Source: an uncultured Collinsella sp. (GTDB taxonomy: Bacteria; Actinomycetota; Coriobacteriia; Coriobacteriales; Coriobacteriaceae). From it: 23,124 nt of DNA. Below the pieces are notes generated by a model. The model ran no database searches. It saw only the letters and a list, made by a program, of their open reading frames with translations, and was not told where the DNA came from. The position numbers were made by a program, and so were the translations under genes. Where the stretch lies: contig UQSB01000034.1 of the NCBI GenBank assembly GCA_900543505.1, positions 1-23,124 of the forward strand, given 5' to 3'. Below are positions 6,893 to 14,646 of the stretch, piece by piece (position 1 is the first letter of the stretch; every line of letters starts with the position of its first letter).

Positions 6893-8188
6893 ATGCTCGC
6901 CTTTTTACAAACCAACACACCCATCGTGATCTTCAACCAGATTGTCGTCACGCTGCTCACGGTCTGCTTCTTGTACCAGGTGGTCTTCTTTGTCATCGGT
7001 GCTCTCCGCGGCGAGGTCGCGCCTCCCAAGGCCAAAAAACTCCACCGGTATGCCTTCTTTATCGCGGCGCATAACGAGGAGGCCGTGATCGCCAACCTCG
7101 TTCGCTCCATCAAGGACCAGGATTATCCGTCCGAGCTCATCGAGGTCTTTGTCGTCGCCGATGCCTGCACCGATAACACCGCGCAGCTCGCGCGCGAGGC
7201 GGGCGCTGTCGTGTACGAGCGAAACGACCTGGCCCGTAAAGGCAAGAGCTGGGTCATGGACTTTGGTTTTGACCGCATTCTTAACGAGTATCCCGATACC
7301 TTTGAGGGCTACTTTATCTTCGATGCCGACAACGTTATCTCCCGCGATTACGTCTCCAAGATGAATGACGCCTTTGACCAGGGCTTCCATGTGGTCACAA
7401 GCTACCGCAACTCCAAGAACTTTGGCAGCTCGTGGATCTCGGCTGCCAACGCCACTTGGTACCTGCGCGAGGCGCGTTTCCTTAACAACGCGCGTAATAT
7501 CTGCAAGACGTCCTGTGCCGTCTCGGGTTCGGGCTACCTCATCTCCGCCAGTGTTATCGAGGGTATGCACGGCTGGCAGTTCCACACGCTGACCGAGGAT
7601 ATTCAGTTCACCACGTTCTGCGCCATTCACGGCATTCGCATTGGCTATGCGCCGGCGGAGTTTTTTGACGAGCAGCCCGTGACGTTTAAGGCGTCCTGGA
7701 AGCAGCGTATGCGCTGGACCAAGGGCTTCTACCAGGTGTTCTTTACCTACGGTAAGCATCTGGTCAAATCGACGTTTTGCTATCATCGCTTTGCCGCATA
7801 TGACATGTTTATGACCATCGCTCCGGGCATGTTGCTGTCCCTGATCTCCATGCTCGCCAACGCTACCTTTCTCATCGTGGGCGGGCTTTCGCATGGCTTC
7901 TTGGCCACCGAGGTCGAGATGCAGGCTTGTGCCGCCTCGCTCATTATGACCTTCGCGATGATGTACCAGACCTTCTTTATCCTGGCGCTACTTACGACCA
8001 TCTTTGAGTACAAGCACATTCATTGTGCGCAAAAGTGGCGCCTGGTGACCAACCTGTTTACCTTCCCGATCTTTATGTTCAGCTATATCCCCATCACGGT
8101 GGCAGCGCTGTTCCTAAAGGTCGACTGGGTCCCGACGCAGCACGCCGTCAACGTTACCCTCGACGAGGTCATGCAAGGCGCCAAATAA
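6893..8188 (+). CDS. Processive-type GT2 membrane glycosyltransferase
   Basis: A 431-aa membrane glycosyltransferase of family 2 (GT-A fold), the group that includes cellulose/hyaluronan synthases and related polysaccharide synthases. It has one N-terminal membrane segment (about 12-36), then a cytoplasmic catalytic domain (50-300), then about three more membrane segments (about 308-333, 345-370, 388-410). Catalytic motifs are complete: FIAAHNEE near 56, VVADACTDN near 87, metal-binding DAD (144-146), TED (234-236) with the likely catalytic base, and QRMRW (271-275), the Q(Q/R)xRW motif of processive enzymes. ATG 6893 follows GGGAG at 5 nt. It is a one-gene unit between its own promoter and a terminator at 8197-8237. 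The sugar donor and product are unknown, and no partner export or modification genes are adjacent. Confidence 0.85.
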   Translation: MLAFLQTNTPIVIFNQIVVTLLTVCFLYQVVFFVIGALRGEVAPPKAKKLHRYAFFIAAHNEEAVIANLVRSIKDQDYPSELIEVFVVADACTDNTAQLAREAGAVVYERNDLARKGKSWVMDFGFDRILNEYPDTFEGYFIFDADNVISRDYVSKMNDAFDQGFHVVTSYRNSKNFGSSWISAANATWYLREARFLNNARNICKTSCAVSGSGYLISASVIEGMHGWQFHTLTEDIQFTTFCAIHGIRIGYAPAEFFDEQPVTFKASWKQRMRWTKGFYQVFFTYGKHLVKSTFCYHRFAAYDMFMTIAPGMLLSLISMLANATFLIVGGLSHGFLATEVEMQACAASLIMTFAMMYQTFFILALLTTIFEYKHIHCAQKWRLVTNLFTFPIFMFSYIPITVAALFLKVDWVPTQHAVNVTLDEVMQGAK

Positions 8189-8196
8189 CCACCATC

Positions 8197-8237
8197 AAAA
8201 CCACCACAAAGGTGCCTGTACCTTTGTGGTGGTTTTT
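8197..8237 (+). terminator. Rho-independent terminator; second copy of the dispersed hairpin
   Basis: A 17-bp perfect stem (8197-8213 with 8220-8236) has the loop GCCTGT and a T5 run (8233-8237). It begins 9 nt after the glycosyltransferase stop. Its core is nearly the same as the hairpin at 538-576, including the loop orientation, although the gene it follows is on the opposite strand from that copy's gene. Confidence 0.88.
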
Positions 8238-8268
8238 GCTTTTGAGCAGCTGTTCATGGAGGTGCACG

Positions 8269-8691
8269 ATGGTCTATATCCCGTTTTGGATTTGTATCTT
8301 TGCCGGCGCGGTGATTGATGCCCGTGAGCGGCGGTTTCCCAATCAGCTTGCCGGCGCGTGTGCGGTGGCGGCGCTTGCAGGCGTTTGGCTCGACAAGGGT
8401 GTTAACACGGCGTTTGACCACGCCGGTCTTGCGGTCATCGTCTACCTTTCCCTTGTGCTGACCGAGTCGCTTTGGCGGCGTTTCCGCCAGGCCCCCGGCA
8501 TCGGCATGGGGGATGCCAAGGCGCTTTTCGCGCTTTGCACGCTCGACCCTCTGGGCGGCATCGTGGCATTTGCCGTCGCGCTCCTGGTCCTGGCCCTCTC
8601 CTGCCTCTTTACAAAATCGCGCTCCCTGCCTTTGCTCCCGTTTTTGGTGCCGATATTTGCCATAATCGAGGTCGTGGGCTGGACATTGTAA
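8269..8691 (+). CDS. Prepilin peptidase (A24 family), peptidase domain only
   Basis: A 140-aa hydrophobic protein matching the aspartyl prepilin/preflagellin peptidase domain, which cleaves type III signal sequences of pilin-like proteins in the membrane. The two catalytic aspartates are visible: Asp17 in GAVIDARERRFPN and Asp82 in GIGMGDAK (the GxGD motif). About five hydrophobic helices fill the rest. It lacks the N-terminal methyltransferase domain with its zinc cysteines found in full PilD enzymes, so it resembles TadV/CpaA-type or other short peptidases. ATG 8269 is chosen because GGAGGT lies 5-10 nt upstream; a longer in-frame reading back into the glycosyltransferase gene would cross its terminator and is not real. 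No pilin, pilus or Tad genes are visible nearby. Confidence 0.85.
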   Translation: MVYIPFWICIFAGAVIDARERRFPNQLAGACAVAALAGVWLDKGVNTAFDHAGLAVIVYLSLVLTESLWRRFRQAPGIGMGDAKALFALCTLDPLGGIVAFAVALLVLALSCLFTKSRSLPLLPFLVPIFAIIEVVGWTL

Positions 8692-8722
8692 CCGATTGCG
8701 CATCCTTTTTAAGGAGCATGCC

Positions 8723-9970
8723 ATGGCAACTAATCAAGAAACGGCCGTCATTAAGGCGCGCATGGACCGTATTCCCTCGGCGTTATCGCCCGAACTTGTC
8801 GAGCGCATTGCCGCAGATCGTGCTTCGGGCTATGTCAACCCGTACCGTTGCGACGATGACCAGGTCATCCGTCGCGTTGATCGAGCCGCAGACGAGGGCA
8901 CGCTCATGCGTCCGGCGTTTATGCGCGATACCGAAAAGATTCTTCATCTTCCGGCGTACACTCGCTATGCCGGCAAAACACAGGTCTTCAGTTTTCGCAG
9001 CAACGACGACCTGTCGCGTCGTGGCCTGCACGTGCAGCTTGTCTCGCGCATCGCACGCGATATCGGCCGCGCCCTGGGGCTTAACTGCGACCTGATCGAG
9101 GCGATTGGCCTGGGCCACGACTTGGGCCACACGCCCTTTGGCCATGCCGGTGAGCGATTTCTCAACGATATCTATCACGAGCGCACGGGTCGTTATTTTT
9201 TCCATAACGTGCAGTCGGTCCGCGTGCTCGATGCGCTGTATGGCCGCAACGTGTCGCTCCAGACGCTCGACGGCGTCCTTTGCCACAACGGCGAGTACGA
9301 GCAACGTGTTTTTGAGCTTTCGGACATGGGTTCCTTTGACCAGTTCGACCGAACCGTCGAGGAATGCATTGCCACAGGCTATAGCGCGATTGAGCACCTG
9401 CGTCCCATGACACTCGAGGGTTGCGTGGTTCGCATCTCGGATATCCTTGCCTACGTTGGGCGCGATCGCCAGGACGCCATTGCGGCTGGCCTGCTGTCGC
9501 CCGACGCTTTTGACGACGGTCGGGGCGGCGCCTATAACAGCTGGATTCTCACGCACGCATCCATCGATATCGTTGAGCATAGCTACGGCAAACCGCGTAT
9601 CGAGATGAGCGGGGACCTGTTTGAGGAGATCCGCCGGGCTAAGCGCGAGAACTACGAGAAGATCTATAGCAAGGGCGGTATCGAAGGCGACTCCGAAGCG
9701 GAACTGCGCGAGGCCTTCGAAAAGCTCTACGACCGTTGCCTGCAGGATATAAACGAGGGTGACGAGTCCTCCTACATCTTTAAGCACCACATTTCGCGTA
9801 TTGAGCAGCAGCTTTCCTATTATGGCCGCACCTATGCTTGGCAGGACGACAAGGATCAGGACGTCGTCGATTACATTGCAAGCATGACGGATGGTTATTT
9901 CTGCGAGCTGACGAGCAAATTGTTCCCAGGTCTAAAGTTTCCGCACCGCACCTATATTAACGAACGGTAG
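8723..9970 (+). CDS. dGTPase-like HD-domain deoxynucleotide triphosphohydrolase
   Basis: A 415-aa HD-superfamily hydrolase similar to deoxyguanosinetriphosphate triphosphohydrolases, which split dNTPs into deoxynucleoside and tripolyphosphate. The metal-site signature is intact: TRYAGKTQVF (80-89), LHVQLVSRIAR with His103, GHDLGHTPFGHAGE with His132/Asp133, and a later ISDILAYVGRD supplying the fourth ligand. Length is near that of the short (type 2) dGTPase-like proteins rather than the 505-aa E. coli Dgt. Start ATG 8723 has AAGGAG at 8711-8716; a second ATG at 8718 is out of frame. It lies 31 nt after the prepilin peptidase, probably on the same transcript. Nucleotide preference cannot be predicted. 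Confidence 0.87.
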   Translation: MATNQETAVIKARMDRIPSALSPELVERIAADRASGYVNPYRCDDDQVIRRVDRAADEGTLMRPAFMRDTEKILHLPAYTRYAGKTQVFSFRSNDDLSRRGLHVQLVSRIARDIGRALGLNCDLIEAIGLGHDLGHTPFGHAGERFLNDIYHERTGRYFFHNVQSVRVLDALYGRNVSLQTLDGVLCHNGEYEQRVFELSDMGSFDQFDRTVEECIATGYSAIEHLRPMTLEGCVVRISDILAYVGRDRQDAIAAGLLSPDAFDDGRGGAYNSWILTHASIDIVEHSYGKPRIEMSGDLFEEIRRAKRENYEKIYSKGGIEGDSEAELREAFEKLYDRCLQDINEGDESSYIFKHHISRIEQQLSYYGRTYAWQDDKDQDVVDYIASMTDGYFCELTSKLFPGLKFPHRTYINER

Positions 9971-9985
9971 TTCGTATCCTTTCGG

Positions 9986-9991
9986 TATACT
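9986..9991 (+). promoter_or_regulatory. Candidate -10 box for rarA
   Basis: TATACT (9986-9991) matches the sigma-70 -10 at 5 of 6 bases and lies 40-45 nt before the likely rarA start. No clear -35 is seen; the upstream bases lie in the end of the preceding gene. Confidence 0.35.
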
Positions 9992-10030
9992 GTTGGTCAA
10001 CAACGATTTTGATTGATGCACGGGATGGCT

Positions 10031-11380
10031 ATGGACGACCTTTTTTCTGCTTCGACGCGCGAGCGCTCTTTTCAGAATGCCCCGCTTGCGGTGCGTATGC
10101 GCCCCAATTCGCTCGACGAGTATGTGGGCCAGCAAAAGGCCGTCGGTAAGGGCTCGTGGCTGCGCGCCGCGATTGAGCATGACGTGCTGTCGAGCGTGAT
10201 TCTGTACGGCCCGGCTGGTACGGGCAAGACGACGCTGGCGCATATTATCGCCAACCATACCAAGAGTGAGTTTGTCGAGGTCAGCGCCGTCACGGGTACC
10301 GTGAAGGACCTGCGTCGCGTGATCGATGAGGCAAAGACGCGCCTGAATACGTATGACCGCCGTACCATCTTGTTCATCGACGAGATTCACCGTTTTTCGA
10401 AGTCGCAGCAGGATGCGCTTTTGCATGCGGTTGAGAACCGTACCGTCATTATGATTGGCGCCACGACCGAGAACCCGTACTTCGAGGTCAACTCCGCACT
10501 GTTGTCGCGTGGGCGCGTGGTAGAGCTTGATCACCTGAAGGACGAGGATATCGCCACGCTCATTGAGCGTGCGCTCGAGGCGCCACAGGGTTTGAACGGC
10601 AAGTTCTCGGCCGATGAGGATACGGTTAAGACCATCTGCACGCTGGCTGCGGGCGATGCACGCTCGGCGCTTACGACGCTCGAGCTGGCGAGCGAGATTG
10701 CCGTTACACGTCCCGATACCGAGGGAACGCCGGCGCCGGCGGCGGGGGAGCGCTATCCCATTACCGTGGATGACGTAAAGATTGCCAATCCGCGTCGTGG
10801 CTTTTCGTATGACAAAAACGGTGACATGCACTACGACATCATTAGTGCGTTTATTAAGTCCATGCGCGGCAGCGACCCCGATGCCACCATCTATTGGCTT
10901 GCGCGCATGATCGATGCGGGGGAGGACCCCAAGTTTATCGCCCGACGCATCATGATCCATGCTTCCGAAGACGTCGGTAACGCCGATCCGCAGGCCCTGC
11001 TTATAGCGCACGCTGCGTTTAAATCTGCCGAGGTCATTGGGTATCCCGAGTGTCGTATTAACCTGGCTCAGGCTGCACTCTATGTGTGCCTGGCGCCCAA
11101 GTCCAACGCGTGTGAGGCTTCAATCGATGCGGCGCTGGCCGATATCCATTCTAGTGGGCTTCGCGAGGTGCCGAGTTATCTACGCGATCGCCATCGCCCG
11201 GGCAGCGATGAATACGGTGTGTATAAGTATCCGCACGATTATCCCGAAGGCTGGGTCGCCCAGCGCTATTTGCCCGAAGGCTTAGAACGCGGTGCATTTT
11301 GGCAGCCTGCCGGCCGCGGTTGGGAAGAATGGCGCGTAGAGCAAAGCGAACGCGACCGCAGCGGGAATGCACCGAAGTAA
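10031..11380 (+). CDS. rarA: Replication-associated recombination protein A (AAA+ ATPase)
   Basis: A 449-aa AAA+ ATPase of the RarA/MgsA/WRNIP1 family, related to clamp-loader subunits and RuvB, acting at stalled replication forks. Walker A is GPAGTGKT (60-67) and Walker B is ILFIDEIHRF with Asp117/Glu118. IGATTENPYFEVNSALLSR forms sensor 1 and the arginine-finger region. The C-terminal oligomerisation domain ends with the family signature YKYPHDYPEGWVAQRYLPEGL. Several in-frame starts exist (TTG 10013, ATG 10016, ATG 10025, ATG 10031). ATG 10031 is preferred because GGGA (10022-10025) is spaced 5 nt from it and the protein then begins MDDLF, as in other members. It is followed by a 100-nt gap with a new promoter. 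Confidence 0.95.
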   Translation: MDDLFSASTRERSFQNAPLAVRMRPNSLDEYVGQQKAVGKGSWLRAAIEHDVLSSVILYGPAGTGKTTLAHIIANHTKSEFVEVSAVTGTVKDLRRVIDEAKTRLNTYDRRTILFIDEIHRFSKSQQDALLHAVENRTVIMIGATTENPYFEVNSALLSRGRVVELDHLKDEDIATLIERALEAPQGLNGKFSADEDTVKTICTLAAGDARSALTTLELASEIAVTRPDTEGTPAPAAGERYPITVDDVKIANPRRGFSYDKNGDMHYDIISAFIKSMRGSDPDATIYWLARMIDAGEDPKFIARRIMIHASEDVGNADPQALLIAHAAFKSAEVIGYPECRINLAQAALYVCLAPKSNACEASIDAALADIHSSGLREVPSYLRDRHRPGSDEYGVYKYPHDYPEGWVAQRYLPEGLERGAFWQPAGRGWEEWRVEQSERDRSGNAPK

Positions 11381-11411
11381 CTGCTGATTATTTTGTCCCA
11401 GGATCTCACGC

Positions 11412-11442
11412 TTGGCATGTTCGGTCCCCTTTGGGGTACCAT
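11412..11442 (+). promoter_or_regulatory. Candidate promoter for the DUF948/anti-sigma/sigma cluster
   Basis: TTGGCA (11412-11417), a 19-nt spacer and TACCAT (11437-11442) lie 38 nt upstream of the ATG at 11481. The spacer contains a small GGTCCCC-TTT-GGGG inverted repeat. A SigB-type promoter (GTTTAA, 12-15 nt, GGGTAT) was looked for and is not convincing here. Confidence 0.35.
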
Positions 11443-11480
11443 GAACAGCGTCTGTATTTCGATTCCTTTGGGAGGCTTGT

Positions 11481-12068
11481 ATGAGTCCCATTCAAATCGC
11501 CCTGCTGGTGCTCGCCGTTGCCGGCGTGTGGGCTGTTGTCGAGCTCGCGCTCACGCTGCGCAAGACCCGCACCGTCGTTGATTCGCTCGACAAGACGGTA
11601 ACCGACCTCAACAATACGATTGCCGAGGCTCAGCCCGTGGTGGCAAAGCTTGATGGCGCCGTTGACGAGCTTACGCCGGCACTTGCCCAGATGGAGCCGC
11701 TCCTCAAGTCGAGCAAGACTGCCGTTGATGCTCTGACGTCTAACCTCGTTGAGGTTGAGGCGGTCGTTCGCGACATCTCCGAGGTCACGGGCAGCGTGGC
11801 TGAGGCCAGCAATGCCGTATCGAGCGTGACTGATTCTGCTGCTGGCGCCGTGCAGAAGCTCTTCAATAAGGTGAAGGCTCCTGCAGCCGACGCCGATCGC
11901 AAGCTCGCCGCTGCCGCCGCCGAGGCCGAGCAGCCTACTGAGCGCGTTCTGATTGGCGATGACGATGCCGCTGCTGACGACGATGATGTTCAGAAGCCCG
12001 CTGCTAAGCCTGCTCAGTATTACACTTATACGCCTGCCGAGACCTCCGAGGAGTCCTGCGATGAGTAG
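11481..12068 (+). CDS. DUF948-like membrane-anchored coiled-coil protein
   Basis: A 195-aa protein with one N-terminal membrane helix (about 5-26) followed by a long helical region (about 30-125). That region has regularly spaced hydrophobic residues and runs such as VDSLDKTVTDLNNTI, indicating a coiled coil. The tail (about 130-195) is Ala/Asp/Glu-rich and low-complexity. This layout matches the DUF948 family (YtxG-like), found in Firmicutes and Actinobacteria and linked in Bacillus to general stress; its biochemical role is unknown. ATG 11481 has GGGAGG at 6 nt. Its end overlaps the anti-sigma gene by 8 nt, so the two are co-translated. The overlap suggests a link to envelope stress sensing, which is inference. 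Confidence 0.75.
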   Translation: MSPIQIALLVLAVAGVWAVVELALTLRKTRTVVDSLDKTVTDLNNTIAEAQPVVAKLDGAVDELTPALAQMEPLLKSSKTAVDALTSNLVEVEAVVRDISEVTGSVAEASNAVSSVTDSAAGAVQKLFNKVKAPAADADRKLAAAAAEAEQPTERVLIGDDDAAADDDDVQKPAAKPAQYYTYTPAETSEESCDE

Positions 12069-12438
12069 CGAAGCAACCTGCCCCATTACGCTGAGCGTTG
12101 CCGGTGATCCGCGTCTCGCGCGCTTGGTGCGCATGACGGCCGCCAACGTCGGCGCCCTGTGCTCTATGTCCGTTGATCGCATCGAGGACATTCGTATGGC
12201 TGCCGAAGAAGCCTTCATCTTTGGCTGCACGGCTGTTGATTCCGACGATATCTCGATCAAATTCGATGTCGACGAATCGCATGTGGGCATGACCTTTACC
12301 TTTGGCGACCAGGCGACTGTCGATGAGGATGACCAGGCTGCCGTGTATGCCGAGCTCATTTTGGCGAGCGTGTGTGACTCTTACGAAAAGACTACAGCGC
12401 CCCTAACGCTTTCCCTCGACCTCAAGGCGGATATCTAA
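12061..12438 (+). CDS. RsbW-like anti-sigma factor with degenerate ATP-binding motifs
   Basis: A 125-aa protein at the position of RsbW/SpoIIAB in sigma-B/F operons, directly before a SigB/F-type sigma gene. The RsbW-like helix DRIEDIRMAAEEAF (39-52) matches the region D-x-x-L-A-x-x-E-A-x-x-N of GHKL kinases. The N-box Asn that binds Mg-ATP is replaced by Phe54, however, and no clear DxGxG (G1) motif follows FTFGDQATVDEDDQ. It may bind the sigma factor without phosphorylating an anti-anti-sigma partner, and none is encoded here. The start is ATG 12061 with GAGGAG just upstream, overlapping the preceding gene by 8 nt. The gap to the sigma gene is 1 nt. The family assignment rests on the helix pattern and the context. 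Confidence 0.65.
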   Translation: MSSEATCPITLSVAGDPRLARLVRMTAANVGALCSMSVDRIEDIRMAAEEAFIFGCTAVDSDDISIKFDVDESHVGMTFTFGDQATVDEDDQAAVYAELILASVCDSYEKTTAPLTLSLDLKADI

Positions 12439-12439
12439 T

Positions 12440-13231
12440 ATGACCGAACGCTCCCGGAGCGGCAAGACCGCTTGGGACAAGGAGAAAACCCGCGAGCTGT
12501 TTCGTCGTTATAAGGAGACCGGTGATCCGGATGCTCGCGAGCAGCTCGTCATGTCCCATATGAACCTGGTAAGGTTTCTTGCCAACAAATTCAAGAACCG
12601 CGGCGAGCCGCTCGATGACCTTTTGCAGGTCGGGTACTTGGGCTTGCTCAAGGCTATCGATCGCTTTGATCCCGAGCGCGGACTCGAGTTCACGACGTTT
12701 GCCACGCCCACCATCTTGGGCGAGATTAAGCGCCACTTCCGCGACAAGGGCTGGAGTGTGCGCGTGCCGCGTCGTCTGCAGGAGCTCTCTGCCAAGGTTA
12801 ACCAGGCTACCGACAAGCTTACCAACGAGCTTCAGCGTTCGCCCAAGGTTGAGGAAATCGCCGATTACCTTGGCGTGACCGTCGACGAGGTGCTCGAAGC
12901 CATGGAATCGTCCTCGGCCTACACCTCGGTGCCCATCGAGGCTCCCGGCGCGTCCGACTCCGACGATGCTCCCTCGATTCTCGATCGCTATGCCGACGAC
13001 GACAACGAGCTCGACTTTACCGATGACCGCCTGGTAATCGAGGAAGCCATCCGCGATTTCTCGCCGCGCGAGCGTGAGGTGATCGAGCTACGCTTTGTGA
13101 AGGGCATGACCCAGATCGAGATCGCCAAGAAGCTGGGCATTTCGCAGGTGCAGGTCTCGCGCCTACTGCGCCGCACCCTCAAGAAGATTCAAGACAAGAT
13201 TGACCCTGACGGAGTAATGGTTCGTTCATGA
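12440..13231 (+). CDS. RNA polymerase sigma factor, SigB/SigF/SigG subfamily
   Basis: A 263-aa group 3 sigma-70 family factor. Region 2 (about 38-108) includes DDLLQVGYLGLLKAIDRFDP and FTTFATPTILGEIKRHFRD, which bind core polymerase and the -10. Region 3 is about 110-190. Region 4 (about 205-255) has the helix-turn-helix MTQIEIAKKLGISQVQVSRLLRR for -35 recognition. The TILGEIKRHFRDKGWSVRVPRRLQEL stretch is typical of the SigB/F/G group that controls general stress or sporulation genes. ATG 12440 is 1 nt after the anti-sigma stop, and its own stop overlaps the next gene (ATGA). It is expected to be held by the upstream anti-sigma factor. Its regulon is unknown. Confidence 0.92.
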   Translation: MTERSRSGKTAWDKEKTRELFRRYKETGDPDAREQLVMSHMNLVRFLANKFKNRGEPLDDLLQVGYLGLLKAIDRFDPERGLEFTTFATPTILGEIKRHFRDKGWSVRVPRRLQELSAKVNQATDKLTNELQRSPKVEEIADYLGVTVDEVLEAMESSSAYTSVPIEAPGASDSDDAPSILDRYADDDNELDFTDDRLVIEEAIRDFSPREREVIELRFVKGMTQIEIAKKLGISQVQVSRLLRRTLKKIQDKIDPDGVMVRS

Positions 13232-14640
13232 GTGAGCACCCCCAACAAACCGACCGCACGCTGCGCGATACCCGCATTCTGACGCTTCGCATTTGGGCTG
13301 TCGTCGGTTGCATCGTCATCGCCGCCGTCATCTTTAACCTTATGGGCATCCTGGCACCGGTTATTGAGTTTCTTGCCGTCGGCTCCATCATTGCTTTTGT
13401 GATGTCCCCGATCACCAACTGGCTCGAGCACCATGGCGTGAATCGCGGCATCGGTTCGCTTATCGCGCTTATTGTGGTCGTTGCTGTGCTCGTCGGTGTC
13501 GTTTGCATCTTGTCGCCGATTCTCTTTGGTCAGATCATGGAAGTCCTGAGCCGCCTGCCCGAGCAGCTTCGTGTTGCGGGTGGCGACCTCAACGAGATGA
13601 TCTCGCATGCCAAGACGCTCAACAACACGCCGCTCAAGGAGTATCTGGACGATAATCTTTCGTCGCTGGTTGCCGTGGCATCGAAGTATGTGTCTCAGAT
13701 CGCTGCCGAGCTTGGCCGCGGTGTGTTCCCGCTCATCACCAATACAGCCTCGCAGTTGTTCGTGATCTTCCTTGGTCTGGTGCTTGCGTACTGGATGGCC
13801 TGCGACTACCCTCGCATGCACCACGAGATTTGCACCATCATCGGTCAGGAGAAGGAGACCTCGTACCGCTTTATGGTCGCCATCCTTTCTCGCTCTGTCG
13901 GCGGCTACATGCGCGGTATGGTCGTGACGTCCATCTGCGGTGGTTTCCTCGCCTTTATCGGTTTTATGATCATCGGCCATCCGTATGCGGCGCTCATGGC
14001 CATCTTTACCGGCATCATGCATTTGGTTCCGGTCGTCGGTCCCTGGGTGAGCGCAGCAATCGCCACAGTGCTCGGTTTCATGTTCAGCCCCATGTTGGCG
14101 TTATGGACGCTCATCGTGACGATGGTCGCTCAAAACGTCACCGATAACGTGATTTCGCCTAAGGTCATGCAGAGCTCGGTGCAGGTGCATCCCATCATGA
14201 GCCTCACGGCGCTCGTTATTGGCTCGGCACTCATGGGTCCTATTGGCATGATCATTGCCATTCCGCTGTGCGCAGCCCTCAAGGGCATTTTCGTCTACTA
14301 CTTTGAGAACGAGACCGGCCGCCAGCTTGTGGCCTATGACGGCGCCGTGTTTAAGGGCACGCCGTACCGCGATGCCGATGGCAACCCGGTCGCCGCCTAT
14401 GACGCGCTCGGGGACGATACGTTCATCTATGAGTCCGAGCTCATCGGCAACGAGACCGCGCCCGAGGCCAAGGCTATGCCCAAGCCCGAGCTCGATAATC
14501 CCTGGATCAAGCTCTCGGGTCTTCAGCCCGATGCCACGGGTTTCTTCAAGAATCCCTTCGCCAAGGATGACGATTCCAACTCTGATGACGATACCAAAAC
14601 CGGCATCGACGGGTCCATGGACGATTCGGATTCTAAATAG
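13228..14640 (+). CDS. AI-2E family transporter
   Basis: A 470-aa polytopic membrane protein of the AI-2E (formerly UPF0118, PerM/TqsA) family. About eight membrane segments lie between residues 20 and 345. The family core includes NVTDNVISPKVMQSSVQVHP and the preceding MHLVPVVGPWVSA. Members export autoinducer-2 or exchange Na+(Li+)/H+; which applies here is unknown. The last 110 residues or so are hydrophilic and end in an Asp/Ser-rich tail, longer than in many relatives. The ATG overlaps the sigma stop, so it belongs to the sigma operon. It converges with the small minus-strand gene 6 nt downstream. Confidence 0.88.
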   Translation: MSEHPQQTDRTLRDTRILTLRIWAVVGCIVIAAVIFNLMGILAPVIEFLAVGSIIAFVMSPITNWLEHHGVNRGIGSLIALIVVVAVLVGVVCILSPILFGQIMEVLSRLPEQLRVAGGDLNEMISHAKTLNNTPLKEYLDDNLSSLVAVASKYVSQIAAELGRGVFPLITNTASQLFVIFLGLVLAYWMACDYPRMHHEICTIIGQEKETSYRFMVAILSRSVGGYMRGMVVTSICGGFLAFIGFMIIGHPYAALMAIFTGIMHLVPVVGPWVSAAIATVLGFMFSPMLALWTLIVTMVAQNVTDNVISPKVMQSSVQVHPIMSLTALVIGSALMGPIGMIIAIPLCAALKGIFVYYFENETGRQLVAYDGAVFKGTPYRDADGNPVAAYDALGDDTFIYESELIGNETAPEAKAMPKPELDNPWIKLSGLQPDATGFFKNPFAKDDDSNSDDDTKTGIDGSMDDSDSK

Positions 14641-14646
14641 GCCCCA

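Noticed and set aside
8023..8268. Upstream extension of the prepilin peptidase frame
   Set aside because: It overlaps the glycosyltransferase gene in another frame and crosses its terminator; GGAGGT at 8259-8264 fixes the start at 8269.
11405..11445. SigB-type autoregulated promoter before the sigma cluster
   Set aside because: The best GTT...GGGTA match has a 9-nt spacer, too short for a SigB promoter.
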